A DNA stretch of 64,000 nt from Mesorhizobium sp. B2-3-12 (GTDB taxonomy: Bacteria; Pseudomonadota; Alphaproteobacteria; Rhizobiales; Rhizobiaceae), in the NCBI RefSeq assembly GCF_006442205.1, contig NZ_VFVR01000002.1, forward strand, positions 744,001 to 808,000, read 5' to 3'. Positions 56,564 to 64,000 of the stretch are shown piece by piece. The position numbers and the translations under genes are program-made. Positions within the stretch are counted from its first letter, which is position 1. Every line of letters starts with the position of its first letter. The notes under the pieces are model-generated. The model did no database searches. It was not told the origin of the DNA and saw nothing but the letters and a program-made list of their open reading frames with translations.

Positions 56564-57700
56564 TCAGTCCAGCGTCCGCCTGAACCGCACCAACGCCACG
56601 CCGGCGAACAATGCGACAAAGACCACCAGCCAGCCGATCTCGGTCGCCACCGCCGGCAGTTGGGCGCCCTTCAGCATCACCGCGCGGGTGATGCGCAGGA
56701 AATGCGTCAGCGGAAAGATCTCGCCGAAGGTCTGCGCCCAGTCCGGCATGCCGCGATAGGGAAACATGAAGCCCGACAGCATGATCGACGGCAGGAAGAA
56801 GAAGAAGGTGAGCTGAAGGGCCTGCATCTGCGTGCGCGCGATCGTCGAGATCGTATAGCCGAGCAGCACCAGCGACAGCACGAACACCAGCACCGCCGAC
56901 AGGAGAAGCGTCATCGAGCCGGTGAAGGGGATCGCGAACAGCAGCTTCGACGCCGCCAGCACCACCACCACCTGCACCGCGCCGACCGCCAGATAGGGCA
57001 GCACCTTGCCCATCATGATCTCCAGCGGGCTCGACGGCATCGCCAGGAGATTCTCCATCGTGCCGCGCTCGGTCTCGCGCGTCAGCGCGATCGAGGTCAT
57101 CATCACCATGGTCATCTGCAGGATGACGCCGAGCAGGCCGGGTACGATGTTGTATTGCGAGATGCCTTCGGGATTGTAGCGGCGGTGCACGACGACATCG
57201 AGCTGTCCCCTGGCGGCCTCAGCGGCGGCTTCCTGCGTGCCCTGTGCCCGCAGCAGCGCCTGGCCGGCGATGGTGCCGAGCGTCGAGATAGCGCCGCTGG
57301 CAACCGCCGGATCGGTGGCATCGGCCTCGATCAGGATCTGTGGCTTGTCGCCGCGCTCGACACGCCGGGCGAAGTCGGCGGGGATGGTGACGACGAAGGC
57401 GACATCGCCGCGCGCCATCAGGAACTCGGCCTCATCAGCACTTTGCGCGACATGGTCGAAGCGGTAATAGCCAGTGGTCTGCAGCGCCGAGACCATGGCG
57501 CGGGTGTAGGGGTCGCTGCTGGTCGCCACCAGGGCCGCCGGCAGGCTCTTCGGATCGTTGTTGATGGCATAGCCGAACAGGACGAGCTGGATGAGGGGCA
57601 CGCCCAGCATCATGGCGAAGGTGATGCGATCGCGCCGCATCTGGATGAATTCCTTGATCAGCAAGGCGCCGAGCCTGGCGAAGGAGAAGACGCTGTTCAT
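56564..57700 (-). CDS. ABC-2 type drug efflux permease (YhhJ/DrrB-like)
   Basis: 378 residues. N-terminal membrane segment in FIQMRRDRITFAMMLGVPLI, a large extracytoplasmic loop (about 45-180) and then five membrane segments, with the ABC-2 signature LLAMPSSPLEIMMGKVLPYL and FFFLPSIMLSGFMFPYRGMP. It pairs with the ATPase encoded just upstream, whose stop overlaps its start (57697-57700). Last gene of the TetR-HlyD-ABC operon. YhhJ-type systems usually have a second permease gene; none is present here. Confidence 0.94.
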   Translation of the reverse strand: MNSVFSFARLGALLIKEFIQMRRDRITFAMMLGVPLIQLVLFGYAINNDPKSLPAALVATSSDPYTRAMVSALQTTGYYRFDHVAQSADEAEFLMARGDVAFVVTIPADFARRVERGDKPQILIEADATDPAVASGAISTLGTIAGQALLRAQGTQEAAAEAARGQLDVVVHRRYNPEGISQYNIVPGLLGVILQMTMVMMTSIALTRETERGTMENLLAMPSSPLEIMMGKVLPYLAVGAVQVVVVLAASKLLFAIPFTGSMTLLLSAVLVFVLSLVLLGYTISTIARTQMQALQLTFFFFLPSIMLSGFMFPYRGMPDWAQTFGEIFPLTHFLRITRAVMLKGAQLPAVATEIGWLVVFVALFAGVALVRFRRTLD

Positions 57701-58617
57701 GCCATATTGTCCTTCGAACCCGACATGAACTGGATGAAGACATCCTCGAGGCTGGTTTCGCCGGGCTTCACCGTGACGCCCTTGTGCTCTTTCTCGACAT
57801 CGGCAAGGGCGGCTTCCAGCTTCTTCCTGTCGGAGCCGACGACATGCAGCGTGGCCCCGAACGGCGCCACCTGGTCGACGCCGGGGCGGCCTTGCAGCGC
57901 CTGCGACACCTGGTCGAGCTTTGGACCCTGCAGCACGAAGGTGGTCAGGCCCGCATTCTTCACCACCTCGGCGACGGTGCCGGTGGCCAGCATCTTGCCG
58001 TAGGAGATGTAGGAGATGCGGTGGCAGCGTTCGGCTTCGTCCATGTAGTGGGTGGAGACCAGCACGGTGAGCCCGCCGCTGGCCAGGCGATGGATCTCGT
58101 CCCAGAATTCGCGCCGCGCCTTCGGGTCGACGCCGGCGGTCGGCTCGTCGAGCAGGAGCAGTCTAGGCTTGTGCATGATGCAGGCGGCGAGTGCCAGCCG
58201 CTGCTTCCAGCCGCCGGACAAAGTGCCGGCCAGCTGGTTGCGGCGCGTGGTGAGGCCAAGTTCCTCCAGCGTGCGCGAGACATACTCCTCGACCGGCCTC
58301 AGCCGGTAGAGCCGCGCCACGAATTCGAGGTTCTCGCCGATCGTCAGATCCTCGTAGAACGAGAATTTCTGCGTCATGTAGCCGACTTCACGTTTGATCT
58401 TGAGACTGTCCGTGCGGATGTTGAAACCCAGCACCGTGCCGTCGCCCTCGTCCGGCGTCAGCAGGCCGCACATGATGCGGATGGTGGTGGTCTTGCCCGA
58501 ACCGTTGGGGCCGAGGAAGCCGACGATCTCGCCCTCGGCGACCGACATGGTCACATGGTCGACGACGGTCTTGTCGCCGAAGCGCTTGACCAGGCCGTGA
58601 ACGTCGATGGCGTTCAT
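57697..58617 (-). CDS. ABC transporter ATP-binding protein (drug efflux)
   Basis: 306 residues from the ATG at 58617, chosen because the ATPase domain starts there and overlaps the HlyD stop (58614-58617). Walker A GPNGSGKTTTIR, signature LSGGWKQRLALAA (W in place of the common Q/E), Walker B RLLLLDEPTAGVD, H-loop VSTHYMDEAERC. A C-terminal extension of about 75 residues is usual in the DrrA/YhiH group. It powers the ABC-2 permease downstream. Confidence 0.95.
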   Translation of the reverse strand: MNAIDVHGLVKRFGDKTVVDHVTMSVAEGEIVGFLGPNGSGKTTTIRIMCGLLTPDEGDGTVLGFNIRTDSLKIKREVGYMTQKFSFYEDLTIGENLEFVARLYRLRPVEEYVSRTLEELGLTTRRNQLAGTLSGGWKQRLALAACIMHKPRLLLLDEPTAGVDPKARREFWDEIHRLASGGLTVLVSTHYMDEAERCHRISYISYGKMLATGTVAEVVKNAGLTTFVLQGPKLDQVSQALQGRPGVDQVAPFGATLHVVGSDRKKLEAALADVEKEHKGVTVKPGETSLEDVFIQFMSGSKDNMA

Positions 58618-59567
58618 TTTGCCGATACCGCAAGATCGACATCGACGATCTGGCCGGGCTGCAGTGGACCCGTATCGCCCTCCGGCCGCGCCTCGACGAG
58701 GTAGACCAGCTTCTGCCGGTTTTCGAGGGAGTAGATCACCGGCGGCGTGAATTCGGGATCGGGCGAGATATAGCTGACGCGCGCTTTCACGCCCTCGCCG
58801 CAGCCGTCGCAATGGACGCTGAGCAGGCTGCCGACCTTGACCGAGGAGAAGGCGCTTTCGGGAATATAGACGCTGAGCTTCACCGCGCCGTCGGGGAGCA
58901 CCGAGATGACCGGCGCGGTCGGGCCCGCCGTGTCACCCGGGTTGCGGATGACGTCGTTGACGCGGCCGGGCGAAGGGGCGGCCAACACCCGTTTGGAGAG
59001 CCGCCATTGCGCCTGATCCAGCGCCGCCTGCGCCTGTTTGACCTGGTTGTCGGCGGCCTTGATCGTTTCGGCGCGCGCCGGCAGCCCGCCGACCGCAAGG
59101 TTGGCCTCCGCCTGGCCGACCTGCGCATTGGCCGTCTCCAGCGTCGCGGAAGCCGTGTCGAAATCAGCTTGCGTGCCGGCGCCGCGTTTGAACAGGTCGC
59201 TGGCGCGGTCGAACTTTCGCCTGGCGTCGGCGGCCTGTGCCCTGGCCATGTCGACCTCGGCCTTCAACACGGCGATCTCTTCCGGCCGCTTACCGACCTG
59301 GAGGTCGGCATACTGCGCCTGCGCCTGCGCCAAGGCCGCCTGCGCTTGCGCCACCGCGATCTTGGCGTCGGCATTTTCAAGCGTCACCACGGTGGCTCCC
59401 GGCGTCACGCGGTCGCCGCGCTTGACCGTCACCGTCTCGACCTGCGCCACCTCGATCGGCGCCAGGAGCACATAATCGCCCTCGACATAACCGACGGCAA
59501 GCGGGGCCGCCGGCGCGCAGGCGCCGAACAGTTGGGCGGCGAGCGGCAGCGAACACAGGAAGCTCAT
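58614..59567 (-). CDS. HlyD family periplasmic adaptor (YhiI-like)
   Basis: 317 residues from the ATG at 59567, which overlaps the TetR stop. It begins with a lipoprotein- or signal-like stretch (SFLCSLPLAAQLFGACAPAA), then a biotinyl-lipoyl domain (VTPGATVVTLENADAKIA), a long alpha-hairpin with repeated AQAQAALAQAQAQ, and the second lipoyl/beta-barrel half (VLAAPSPGRVNDVIRNPGDT). It links the inner-membrane ABC pump to an outer-membrane channel not encoded nearby. Confidence 0.93.
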   Translation of the reverse strand: MSFLCSLPLAAQLFGACAPAAPLAVGYVEGDYVLLAPIEVAQVETVTVKRGDRVTPGATVVTLENADAKIAVAQAQAALAQAQAQYADLQVGKRPEEIAVLKAEVDMARAQAADARRKFDRASDLFKRGAGTQADFDTASATLETANAQVGQAEANLAVGGLPARAETIKAADNQVKQAQAALDQAQWRLSKRVLAAPSPGRVNDVIRNPGDTAGPTAPVISVLPDGAVKLSVYIPESAFSSVKVGSLLSVHCDGCGEGVKARVSYISPDPEFTPPVIYSLENRQKLVYLVEARPEGDTGPLQPGQIVDVDLAVSAK

Positions 59568-60301
59568 TGTCTTGATCCCTTCATCCCTGCCCCCTTTCGG
59601 GCGGCCAGCATGGCGCCGAGGTTGTCCGTGGTGACGGCCACCACCTTGGCGGCCTCGGCGGCCCCGATGTCGTGCCAGCCCATGCGGCGCATGACAGCCT
59701 CGCGGCCGATGCGGAAATAGATGACCTGGCCGATCAGCGTAAACACGGTGAGCCGGGTGCGTTCGCTCTCGGCCGGCTCGCCTGTCGCCTGCTCCCACAG
59801 CAGACACAACCGGCGATGCGCCGGCTCGAAGACGCCGTCATAGATGCGGTCGAGCGCCGCCGTCGGATGCGACAGCTCGCGCAGCACGAACTGCACGATC
59901 TCGCCGGCCTGGGGGCTCGCCACGACAAAGCCGACCATCCGCTCCAGCGCCGCGATGAGCTGTGCCCGCGCCGCCTCGGGATCGCCAGCCGTCACGGCCT
60001 GTCCATCGAGCGTCTGACCGGCGCCCAGTGCTTGGCCGGCGCCCAGTGCTTGGCCGGCGACTGCCTGAATGGTCTCGACGATGAAGTCGGCGGCGGCGGC
60101 GCGAAGACCTTCCTTGCCGCCGAAATGATAGGCGATGGAGCCGATATTTGCCCCAGCCTCGGCCGCCAGCTCGCGCGTCGAGGTGCCGTCGAAACCTTGC
60201 CGTCCGAACAGTTTCAGCGCCGCCTGGACGAGCGCCGCCCGCGTCAGCTCCGCCGGGGATGTCTCGCGTCGGGACGGCTTGGCGTCTGGCATTTTGATCA
60301 T
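59564..60301 (-). CDS. TetR family regulator with CerR-type C-terminal domain
   Basis: 245 residues. The N-terminal helix-turn-helix reads LTRAALVQAALKLFGRQGFD then GTSTRELAAEAGANIGSIAY with HFGGKEGLRAAAADF. The C-terminal domain is of the DUF1956/CerR type. A perfect palindrome ends six bases before the ATG, so autorepression of the TetR-HlyD-ABC operon is very likely. An 18-base tandem duplication (60020-60055) gives the protein repeat LGAGQALGAGQ. All four genes overlap by ATGA. Confidence 0.93.
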   Translation of the reverse strand: MIKMPDAKPSRRETSPAELTRAALVQAALKLFGRQGFDGTSTRELAAEAGANIGSIAYHFGGKEGLRAAAADFIVETIQAVAGQALGAGQALGAGQTLDGQAVTAGDPEAARAQLIAALERMVGFVVASPQAGEIVQFVLRELSHPTAALDRIYDGVFEPAHRRLCLLWEQATGEPAESERTRLTVFTLIGQVIYFRIGREAVMRRMGWHDIGAAEAAKVVAVTTDNLGAMLAARKGAGMKGSRQ

Positions 60302-60306
60302 GACGG

Positions 60307-60334
60307 GACTTTAATCAATCGATTGATTAAAGTC
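60307..60334. promoter_or_regulatory. 28-bp perfect palindromic operator of the TetR-HlyD-ABC operon
   Basis: GACTTTAATCAAT then CG then ATTGATTAAAGTC: 60307-60334 is a perfect palindrome six bases upstream of the TetR ATG. Size and symmetry are those of TetR-type operators, and its position over the translation start region would block transcription. It may also affect the divergent CYTH gene at 60392. Confidence 0.85.
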
Positions 60335-60391
60335 AACTTATAGGCGAGGGCGTCTTGCCATCGCGCGCGGCAAACGCTTTAGTGCGCGGCC

Positions 60392-60865
60392 ATGGGCAAG
60401 GAAGTCGAGCGTAAGTTCCTGGTCTCCAGCACCGCATGGCGGGATCTGGTGGAAGCGGAGATCCGCATTCTCCAGTTCTATCTCGCCACGGCACCCGGAC
60501 GAACCGTCCGTATCCGCATCAGCGATGGCGCCTCGGCTAGGCTGACGCTCAAATTCGGCAGCAGAGCGCGCGAACGCGACGAATTCGAATATCCGGTCCC
60601 GCTGGAGGAGGCTGTGGAAATGCTGGACTTCGCCATCGGACGTGTCATCGAGAAGACACGTCACCATGTTAGGCATCGCGGCTATCTCTACGAAGTCGAT
60701 GTCTTTGGCGGCGCACTGGCGGGACTTGTGGTGGCCGAGCTCGAGACTCCGGAAGACGTTCCGGACGAAATGCTGCCTCACTGGCTCGGCCGTGAAGTCA
60801 CCGGCGAGCAGAAATTTTACAACGCGTCGCTCGCCCTCGGGGGGATACCGGAGATCGCCGCATGA
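60392..60865 (+). CDS. CYTH domain protein (triphosphate-tunnel metalloenzyme)
   Basis: 157 residues. It starts with the ExExK signature (KEVERKFLV) and continues with alternating basic strands (GRTVRIRISDGASARLTLKF, FEYPVPLEEAVEML, YEVDVFGGALAGLVVAELE), forming the eight-stranded tunnel that binds triphosphate or polyphosphate. Short CYTH proteins are triphosphatases. Its stop overlaps the start of the CHAD gene (60862-60865), a common CYTH-CHAD pairing. Confidence 0.94.
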   Translation: MGKEVERKFLVSSTAWRDLVEAEIRILQFYLATAPGRTVRIRISDGASARLTLKFGSRARERDEFEYPVPLEEAVEMLDFAIGRVIEKTRHHVRHRGYLYEVDVFGGALAGLVVAELETPEDVPDEMLPHWLGREVTGEQKFYNASLALGGIPEIAA

Positions 60866-61800
60866 GCTTTCGCATAGATCCGCGCCTGCCGCTGACCGGC
60901 GAGGTCAGGCGTATCCTTGCCGAGGAAATCGGCAAGGCGCTCCTGCATCTGGATGTGGCGCGCACCCGGCCGGAGCAGGGGCTGCACAAATGCCGTAAGC
61001 GGCTGAAGAGCGCGCGTGCCTTGCTGCGCCTTGTTCGTTCCGGAGACGAAACATTCTGCGCCACGGAAAACCAATGCTATCGCAATGTCGCCGCGCTGCT
61101 TGCCGGCCCGCGCGAAGCGACAGCGCTGATCGAAACCATCGACCGGCTTGCGGCGGGTTTTGCCAGGGAAAGCGCCGATGGCGGGCTCGATGCCGTGCGC
61201 GACAGGCTGATCGCACGCCAGCATGATCTGCACGAAGGCGCCGGGCTGCGGGCAGCGATCGGCGCGGCCACCGCCGCTTGCGAAGAGGGCATGAAGCGCA
61301 TCGAAACCCTTGCCCTGCCCGGCCAGCCGGAACAGGCTGCCGACGTGCTTGCCGAAGGCGCGCGCGTCACCTTGCGCCGTGCCAGGAAGGCGCTCGACAA
61401 GGCCGGCGCGCGTGGCGAGGCCGACGATTTCCACGACCTGCGGAAGGCTGCCAAGACACATGGCATGCACCTGTCGCTGCTGGGCCGGTTGTGGCCCACC
61501 CCGATCAAGGCGCGGCGCAAGGCCGTCGACGCGCTGGGCGAGCGGCTCGGCGAACTGCACGACGTTTTCGTCATGCGCGCGCTGCTCGAGGCCGACGACC
61601 AGCCGCTTGGCCCGCCCGAGGACACAAAGCTTCTTGGCAAGCTGCTGAAGCGCTCGGAGAAGAGCCTGAAGAAGGCCTGCCTTGCCGAAGCGACCGAACT
61701 GTTTGGCGACAGTCCCAAGCGCTCGACGAAAAGGCTTGCCCGCAAGGCGCGCGACGATCTCGCCGGCGCCTCGTCCGCGGACGATCTGGCCGCCGCCTAA
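60862..61800 (+). CDS. CHAD domain protein
   Basis: 312 residues, alpha-helical, rich in conserved histidines and basic residues: LHKCRKRLKSARALLRLVRS and DFHDLRKAAKTHGMHLSLLG are the two CHAD hallmarks, RARKALDKA and ARRKAVDALGERLGELHDVF support it. CHAD domains bind inorganic polyphosphate granules. Translation is coupled to the CYTH gene, suggesting a joint role in polyphosphate metabolism or granule targeting. Confidence 0.93.
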   Translation: MSFRIDPRLPLTGEVRRILAEEIGKALLHLDVARTRPEQGLHKCRKRLKSARALLRLVRSGDETFCATENQCYRNVAALLAGPREATALIETIDRLAAGFARESADGGLDAVRDRLIARQHDLHEGAGLRAAIGAATAACEEGMKRIETLALPGQPEQAADVLAEGARVTLRRARKALDKAGARGEADDFHDLRKAAKTHGMHLSLLGRLWPTPIKARRKAVDALGERLGELHDVFVMRALLEADDQPLGPPEDTKLLGKLLKRSEKSLKKACLAEATELFGDSPKRSTKRLARKARDDLAGASSADDLAAA

Positions 61801-61921
61801 ATAAACTTTCCTGTTTGTTGCTTCACCACAATTGCTGTAATCTTGCGAGCTCGATGTGGCGCGCCGGCCGTTGCCGCTTGCTCGACGGCACCACTTGTCA
61901 TGTCGCATCCTTTACTGATCT

Positions 61922-61960
61922 GATTGCTTGCTGACCCGATTGCTTACGACTTGATTGCTT
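61922..61960. repeat. Three spaced GATTGCTT words
   Basis: GATTGCTT occurs at 61922-61929, 61938-61945 and 61953-61960, 15-16 bases apart, in the 264-base gap 61801-62064 upstream of the beta/gamma-crystallin gene. Nothing else is recognisable in the gap. Confidence 0.6.
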
Positions 61961-62064
61961 TTCGATCCGCGTGCTGGACCGATCGATCCGGACCTTGCCG
62001 GTGACGGCTCGTTCCCACGGCAATTCCATACTTCGCACTCATCGAGACCGGGCTGGAGGGAGAT

Positions 62065-62460
62065 ATGACACAGATGAAAGCGTACATTCTGGCGGCAGGT
62101 GTTACCGTCGGCATGCTGGCGAGCGCGGCCAATGCCGCCAATCGGACCTGCACGATCTACTCGGATCGCGACTATGGCGGCTCGCACTGGACGCTGGGCA
62201 GCGGCGATGACATGAAGATGGTGAACGCGCCCGATGTCGGCATATCCGATGGCATTCACCGCTTCATCTACGAACCGTCATAGAACGACAAGGTGTCGTC
62301 GTTCAAGGTCAAGCGCGGCTGCACCATCACGCTGTGGGAACATATCGACCGCGGCGGCCACCATTTCCGCTCCAGCAGAAGCTACTCCTATGTTGGCAGC
62401 GGCTGGAACGACAAGGCCAGCGAGGCCGAATGCGATTGCGGCGGCGGCGCCAACTATTGA
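62065..62460 (+). pseudogene. Secreted beta/gamma-crystallin family gene with in-frame TAG
   Basis: A signal peptide (core AYILAAGVTVGMLASA, cleavage near ANA) is followed by two crystallin repeats. Repeat 1: CTIYSDRDYGGSHWTLGSG up to IYEPS, then TAG at 62281-62283, then NDKVSSFKVKRG. Repeat 2: CTITLWEHIDRGGHHFRSS up to GSGWNDKASEAEC. The frame stays open through the TAG to TGA at 62458-62460. Repeat 2 has tryptophan (GWNDKAS) exactly where repeat 1 has TAG (S-stop-NDKVSS), so TGG to TAG is nearly certain. NDKVSS is the calcium-binding D/N-D/N-x-x-S/T-S motif. As written only 72 residues are made. Confidence 0.85.
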
Positions 62461-62468
62461 CCGATGGC

Positions 62469-63272
62469 CTATGCCGGTAGCGGCGGCCGCTTTTTGACCA
62501 GGGAAGGCTGATCCTTCGTCCGCGCGCCGGCATCCCGCGCGTGCGGGCCGATCGGCATGATCGCCTCGAACGGCGTGGCGCCGAAGGCAAACGTCCATTT
62601 GTAGCCGACCAGCCCATCCTCCGGCGTGGTGTGCTGGTCGTGATGGGCCAAGAGTTTGGCGCGATCGGCCAGTTCCTCGGCCTCGCGCCGCACCATCTCC
62701 GCCGTTTCCGGCCGCATCCGCCTGGAGAAGCTGACGAAGGTCGCTTCCTTCTCGATATGGGTGATCGCCCAGCCGATGAAATTCTTGTTGGTCATCTCGA
62801 ACAGCGGCCTCAGCGGCCCCTCGAAATTCCACTGGATCGGCGTTTCGACCAAGAGCCTTGCCGACAGGCCACGGCCGAGCGCGATCAGGCCGAGTTCCTC
62901 GAGATCGCGCAGATAGAGGAACATCGAGGCTTCGCTCAAGCCTTGCGAGCGCATGATGCCTTCAGGCGTGAATTTTTCCGACAGCATGACGAAGACGAAC
63001 AGCAGTGCCGGACGGCCAGCGAGCCGGCGCTCGATCTCGGGTGCGACGCGGTTGACCGGTCCCGGCCCCCTGCTCATCGAGCCGAGCACGTTTTCCAGCT
63101 CCACGCCGGCGGCAGCACAGATCTCCACCAGACGGTCGAGCTTGCAGTTCTTGTCATGGAAGATGCGCTTCACCGTCGGCTCGGAAACGCCCATGCGTTC
63201 GGCGAGTTCGCGATAGGTGACGCCCTTGGCCTTCAGCGTCCGTTTCAGCGCCTCGAAGATCCGACCGTTCAT
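62469..63272 (-). CDS. XRE family regulator with C-terminal ligand-type domain
   Basis: 267 residues from the ATG at 63272; a GTG at 63281 is in frame. The N-terminal HTH_3 motif reads KGVTYRELAERMGVSEPTVK then RIFHDKNCKLDRLVEICAAA. The remainder has an inner winged-helix-like part (LSEKFTPEGIMRSQGLSEAS, LRDLEELGLIALGRGLSARL) and a terminal domain I do not recognise. Palindromic AGTAT-TCG-ATACT lies 32 bases upstream, probably its operator; it is divergent from the secreted propeller gene at 63386. Confidence 0.88.
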   Translation of the reverse strand: MNGRIFEALKRTLKAKGVTYRELAERMGVSEPTVKRIFHDKNCKLDRLVEICAAAGVELENVLGSMSRGPGPVNRVAPEIERRLAGRPALLFVFVMLSEKFTPEGIMRSQGLSEASMFLYLRDLEELGLIALGRGLSARLLVETPIQWNFEGPLRPLFEMTNKNFIGWAITHIEKEATFVSFSRRMRPETAEMVRREAEELADRAKLLAHHDQHTTPEDGLVGYKWTFAFGATPFEAIMPIGPHARDAGARTKDQPSLVKKRPPLPA

Positions 63273-63303
63273 GGAATGCACCTGTTGCTGGGCGTTTCGT
63301 ATC

Positions 63304-63352
63304 AGTATTCGATACTAGCGGCAATTGCCCTTCCCGGAAAGTATCGAAAATC
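63304..63352. promoter_or_regulatory. Possible XRE operator region
   Basis: AGTATTCGATACT (63304-63316) is a palindrome around TCG; a related half-site AGTATCGAAAAT is at 63340-63351, 36 bases further. Both lie in the 113-base divergent space between the XRE gene and the propeller gene, so one site could serve each promoter. Confidence 0.5.
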
Positions 63353-63385
63353 ATAGGTCTCCGCCGTCATCACAGGAGACCGGAC

Positions 63386-64000
63386 ATGAAACGCCTCATC
63401 GCTACCGCTTTTTTCGCGGCCATCGGAATCGCCGCCCCGGCAGTCGCCCAGGCCGCAGAGCTCTGGCGCGCCACGGGCCTCGAACAGCCGGAATCGGCGC
63501 TGTTCGACGCTGCCAACGGCCGCGTCATCGTTTCCAATATCGCGGGCAATCCGGGCGATGCCGACGGCAATGGTTATCTCAGCGTGCTGTCCCTCGACGG
63601 CAAGGCAGTGACCCAGCACTGGACCGACGGCATGGACGCGCCAAAGGGCATGGCGATAGCGGGCGGCAAACTCTATGTCGCCGACATCACCAAGGTCCGC
63701 GTCGTCGACCTCGCCAGCGGCAAACTGATCGCCAGCATCGTGGTGCCGAACGCGGTGTTCCTCAACGACATGACGGCGGACGCTTCCGGCCACGTCTACG
63801 TCACCGATATGCTGGCTGATGCGATCTACCGCGTCGACGGCGACAGGCCGGAGCTGTTCGTCAAGGACCCGCTGCTCGCCTCGCCCAACGGCGTCTTCGC
63901 CGATGGCGGCAGGCTCATCGTCGCCTCATGGGGCAAGGGCATCAAGGCCGACTTCAGCACGGCCGAGCCGGGCGGGCTGCTGGCGGTGGACCTCGCCAGC
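63386..64000 (+). CDS. Secreted SMP-30/gluconolactonase-like beta-propeller protein (3' end outside window)
   Basis: 205 codons visible, cut by the right edge. AGGAGA lies upstream of the ATG. A signal peptide (core IATAFFAAIGIAAPAVA, cleavage near AQA) precedes propeller-type repeats: LEQPESALFDAANGRVIVSN, GMDAPKGMAIAGGKLYVADI, DMTADASGHVYVTDMLADAI, LLASPNGVFADGGRLIVAS. These fit the SGL/SMP-30 superfamily, but catalytic metal ligands cannot be judged without the end. Divergent from the XRE gene. Confidence 0.82.
   Translation, partial: MKRLIATAFFAAIGIAAPAVAQAAELWRATGLEQPESALFDAANGRVIVSNIAGNPGDADGNGYLSVLSLDGKAVTQHWTDGMDAPKGMAIAGGKLYVADITKVRVVDLASGKLIASIVVPNAVFLNDMTADASGHVYVTDMLADAIYRVDGDRPELFVKDPLLASPNGVFADGGRLIVASWGKGIKADFSTAEPGGLLAVDLAS

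Noticed and set aside
56411..58003. 530-codon plus-strand frame opposite the ABC efflux genes
   Set aside because: Antisense shadow; very rich in His, Gln and Arg, no motif.

Overview
The window is one contiguous piece of a GC-rich alphaproteobacterial chromosome. Gene content points to Hyphomicrobiales (Rhizobiales), most likely Mesorhizobium or a close Phyllobacteriaceae relative. The evidence is the rph/hrcA and hemW/rdgB neighbourhoods, Irr-type iron boxes in front of mbfA, GGAAC-N16/17-CGTT promoters of the general stress sigma factor EcfG, a TAXI-TRAP transporter with DUF1850, ECF42 with a DGPF partner, three DUF1127 genes, and many snap-back palindromic intergenic repeats. I see no phage, insertion sequence, CRISPR array or conjugation gene; this is core and near-core chromosome with small accessory patches.

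Layout. 1-3160 (minus): a three-gene lipid-linked sugar transfer cassette (GT2, GtrA, large membrane glycosyltransferase cut by the left edge). 3375-12629: gshB, a LysR regulator divergent from DUF1127 plus a methyltransferase, a ComM/YifB ATPase, malate synthase G and a HyuA-type hydantoinase/oxoprolinase. 12829-20334: iron-sulfur and redox genes (YjdI/CDGSH fusion, cytochrome b561, UBP zinc finger, cyclic-nucleotide-gated thioredoxin-reductase-like flavoprotein), two paralogous cysteine-rich secreted proteins around a winged-helix/TPR regulator, and tRNA-Leu(CAG). 20485-31672: gpmA, dapB, an MsbA-like exporter, glk, mepA, an epimerase-like SDR, queG, a GST, uppP, yraN and rsmI. 32268-37005: LMW-PTP-like, hemW, rdgB, VOC protein and rph on the minus strand, then hrcA on the plus strand without an adjacent grpE. 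37184-42724: sorbosone-dehydrogenase-like protein, LysE exporter, cysteine synthase, ECF42 sigma factor and its DGPF partner. 42981-46514: a complete TAXI-TRAP transporter. 47697-51821: a stress-promoted DUF892 ferritin-like gene and a Ku-LigD end-joining operon. 52033-64000: ArsR/DUF1127/NIPSNAP group, mbfA, serine/threonine dehydratase, a TetR-HlyD-ABC drug efflux operon with a 28-bp palindromic operator, a CYTH-CHAD pair, a beta/gamma-crystallin gene, an XRE regulator and a secreted beta-propeller protein cut by the right edge.

The points most worth following are these. (1) Two genes (DCC family, 46655-47092; beta/gamma-crystallin, 62065-62460) carry an in-frame TAG exactly where a tryptophan codon is expected, and a third (ABM family, 53371-53714) has a one-base frameshift. 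(2) All three DUF1127 small proteins sit divergently from a transcription regulator. (3) The bacterial UBP zinc finger sits next to a CNMP-thioredoxin-reductase-like protein that has no CxxC. (4) Two paralogous cysteine-rich secreted proteins of unknown function flank a CadC-like regulator. (5) Ku-LigD and the DUF892 gene have EcfG-type promoters, and cytochrome b561 has an Irr-like box. All functional names come from reading motifs in the translated sequence; no database search was possible.
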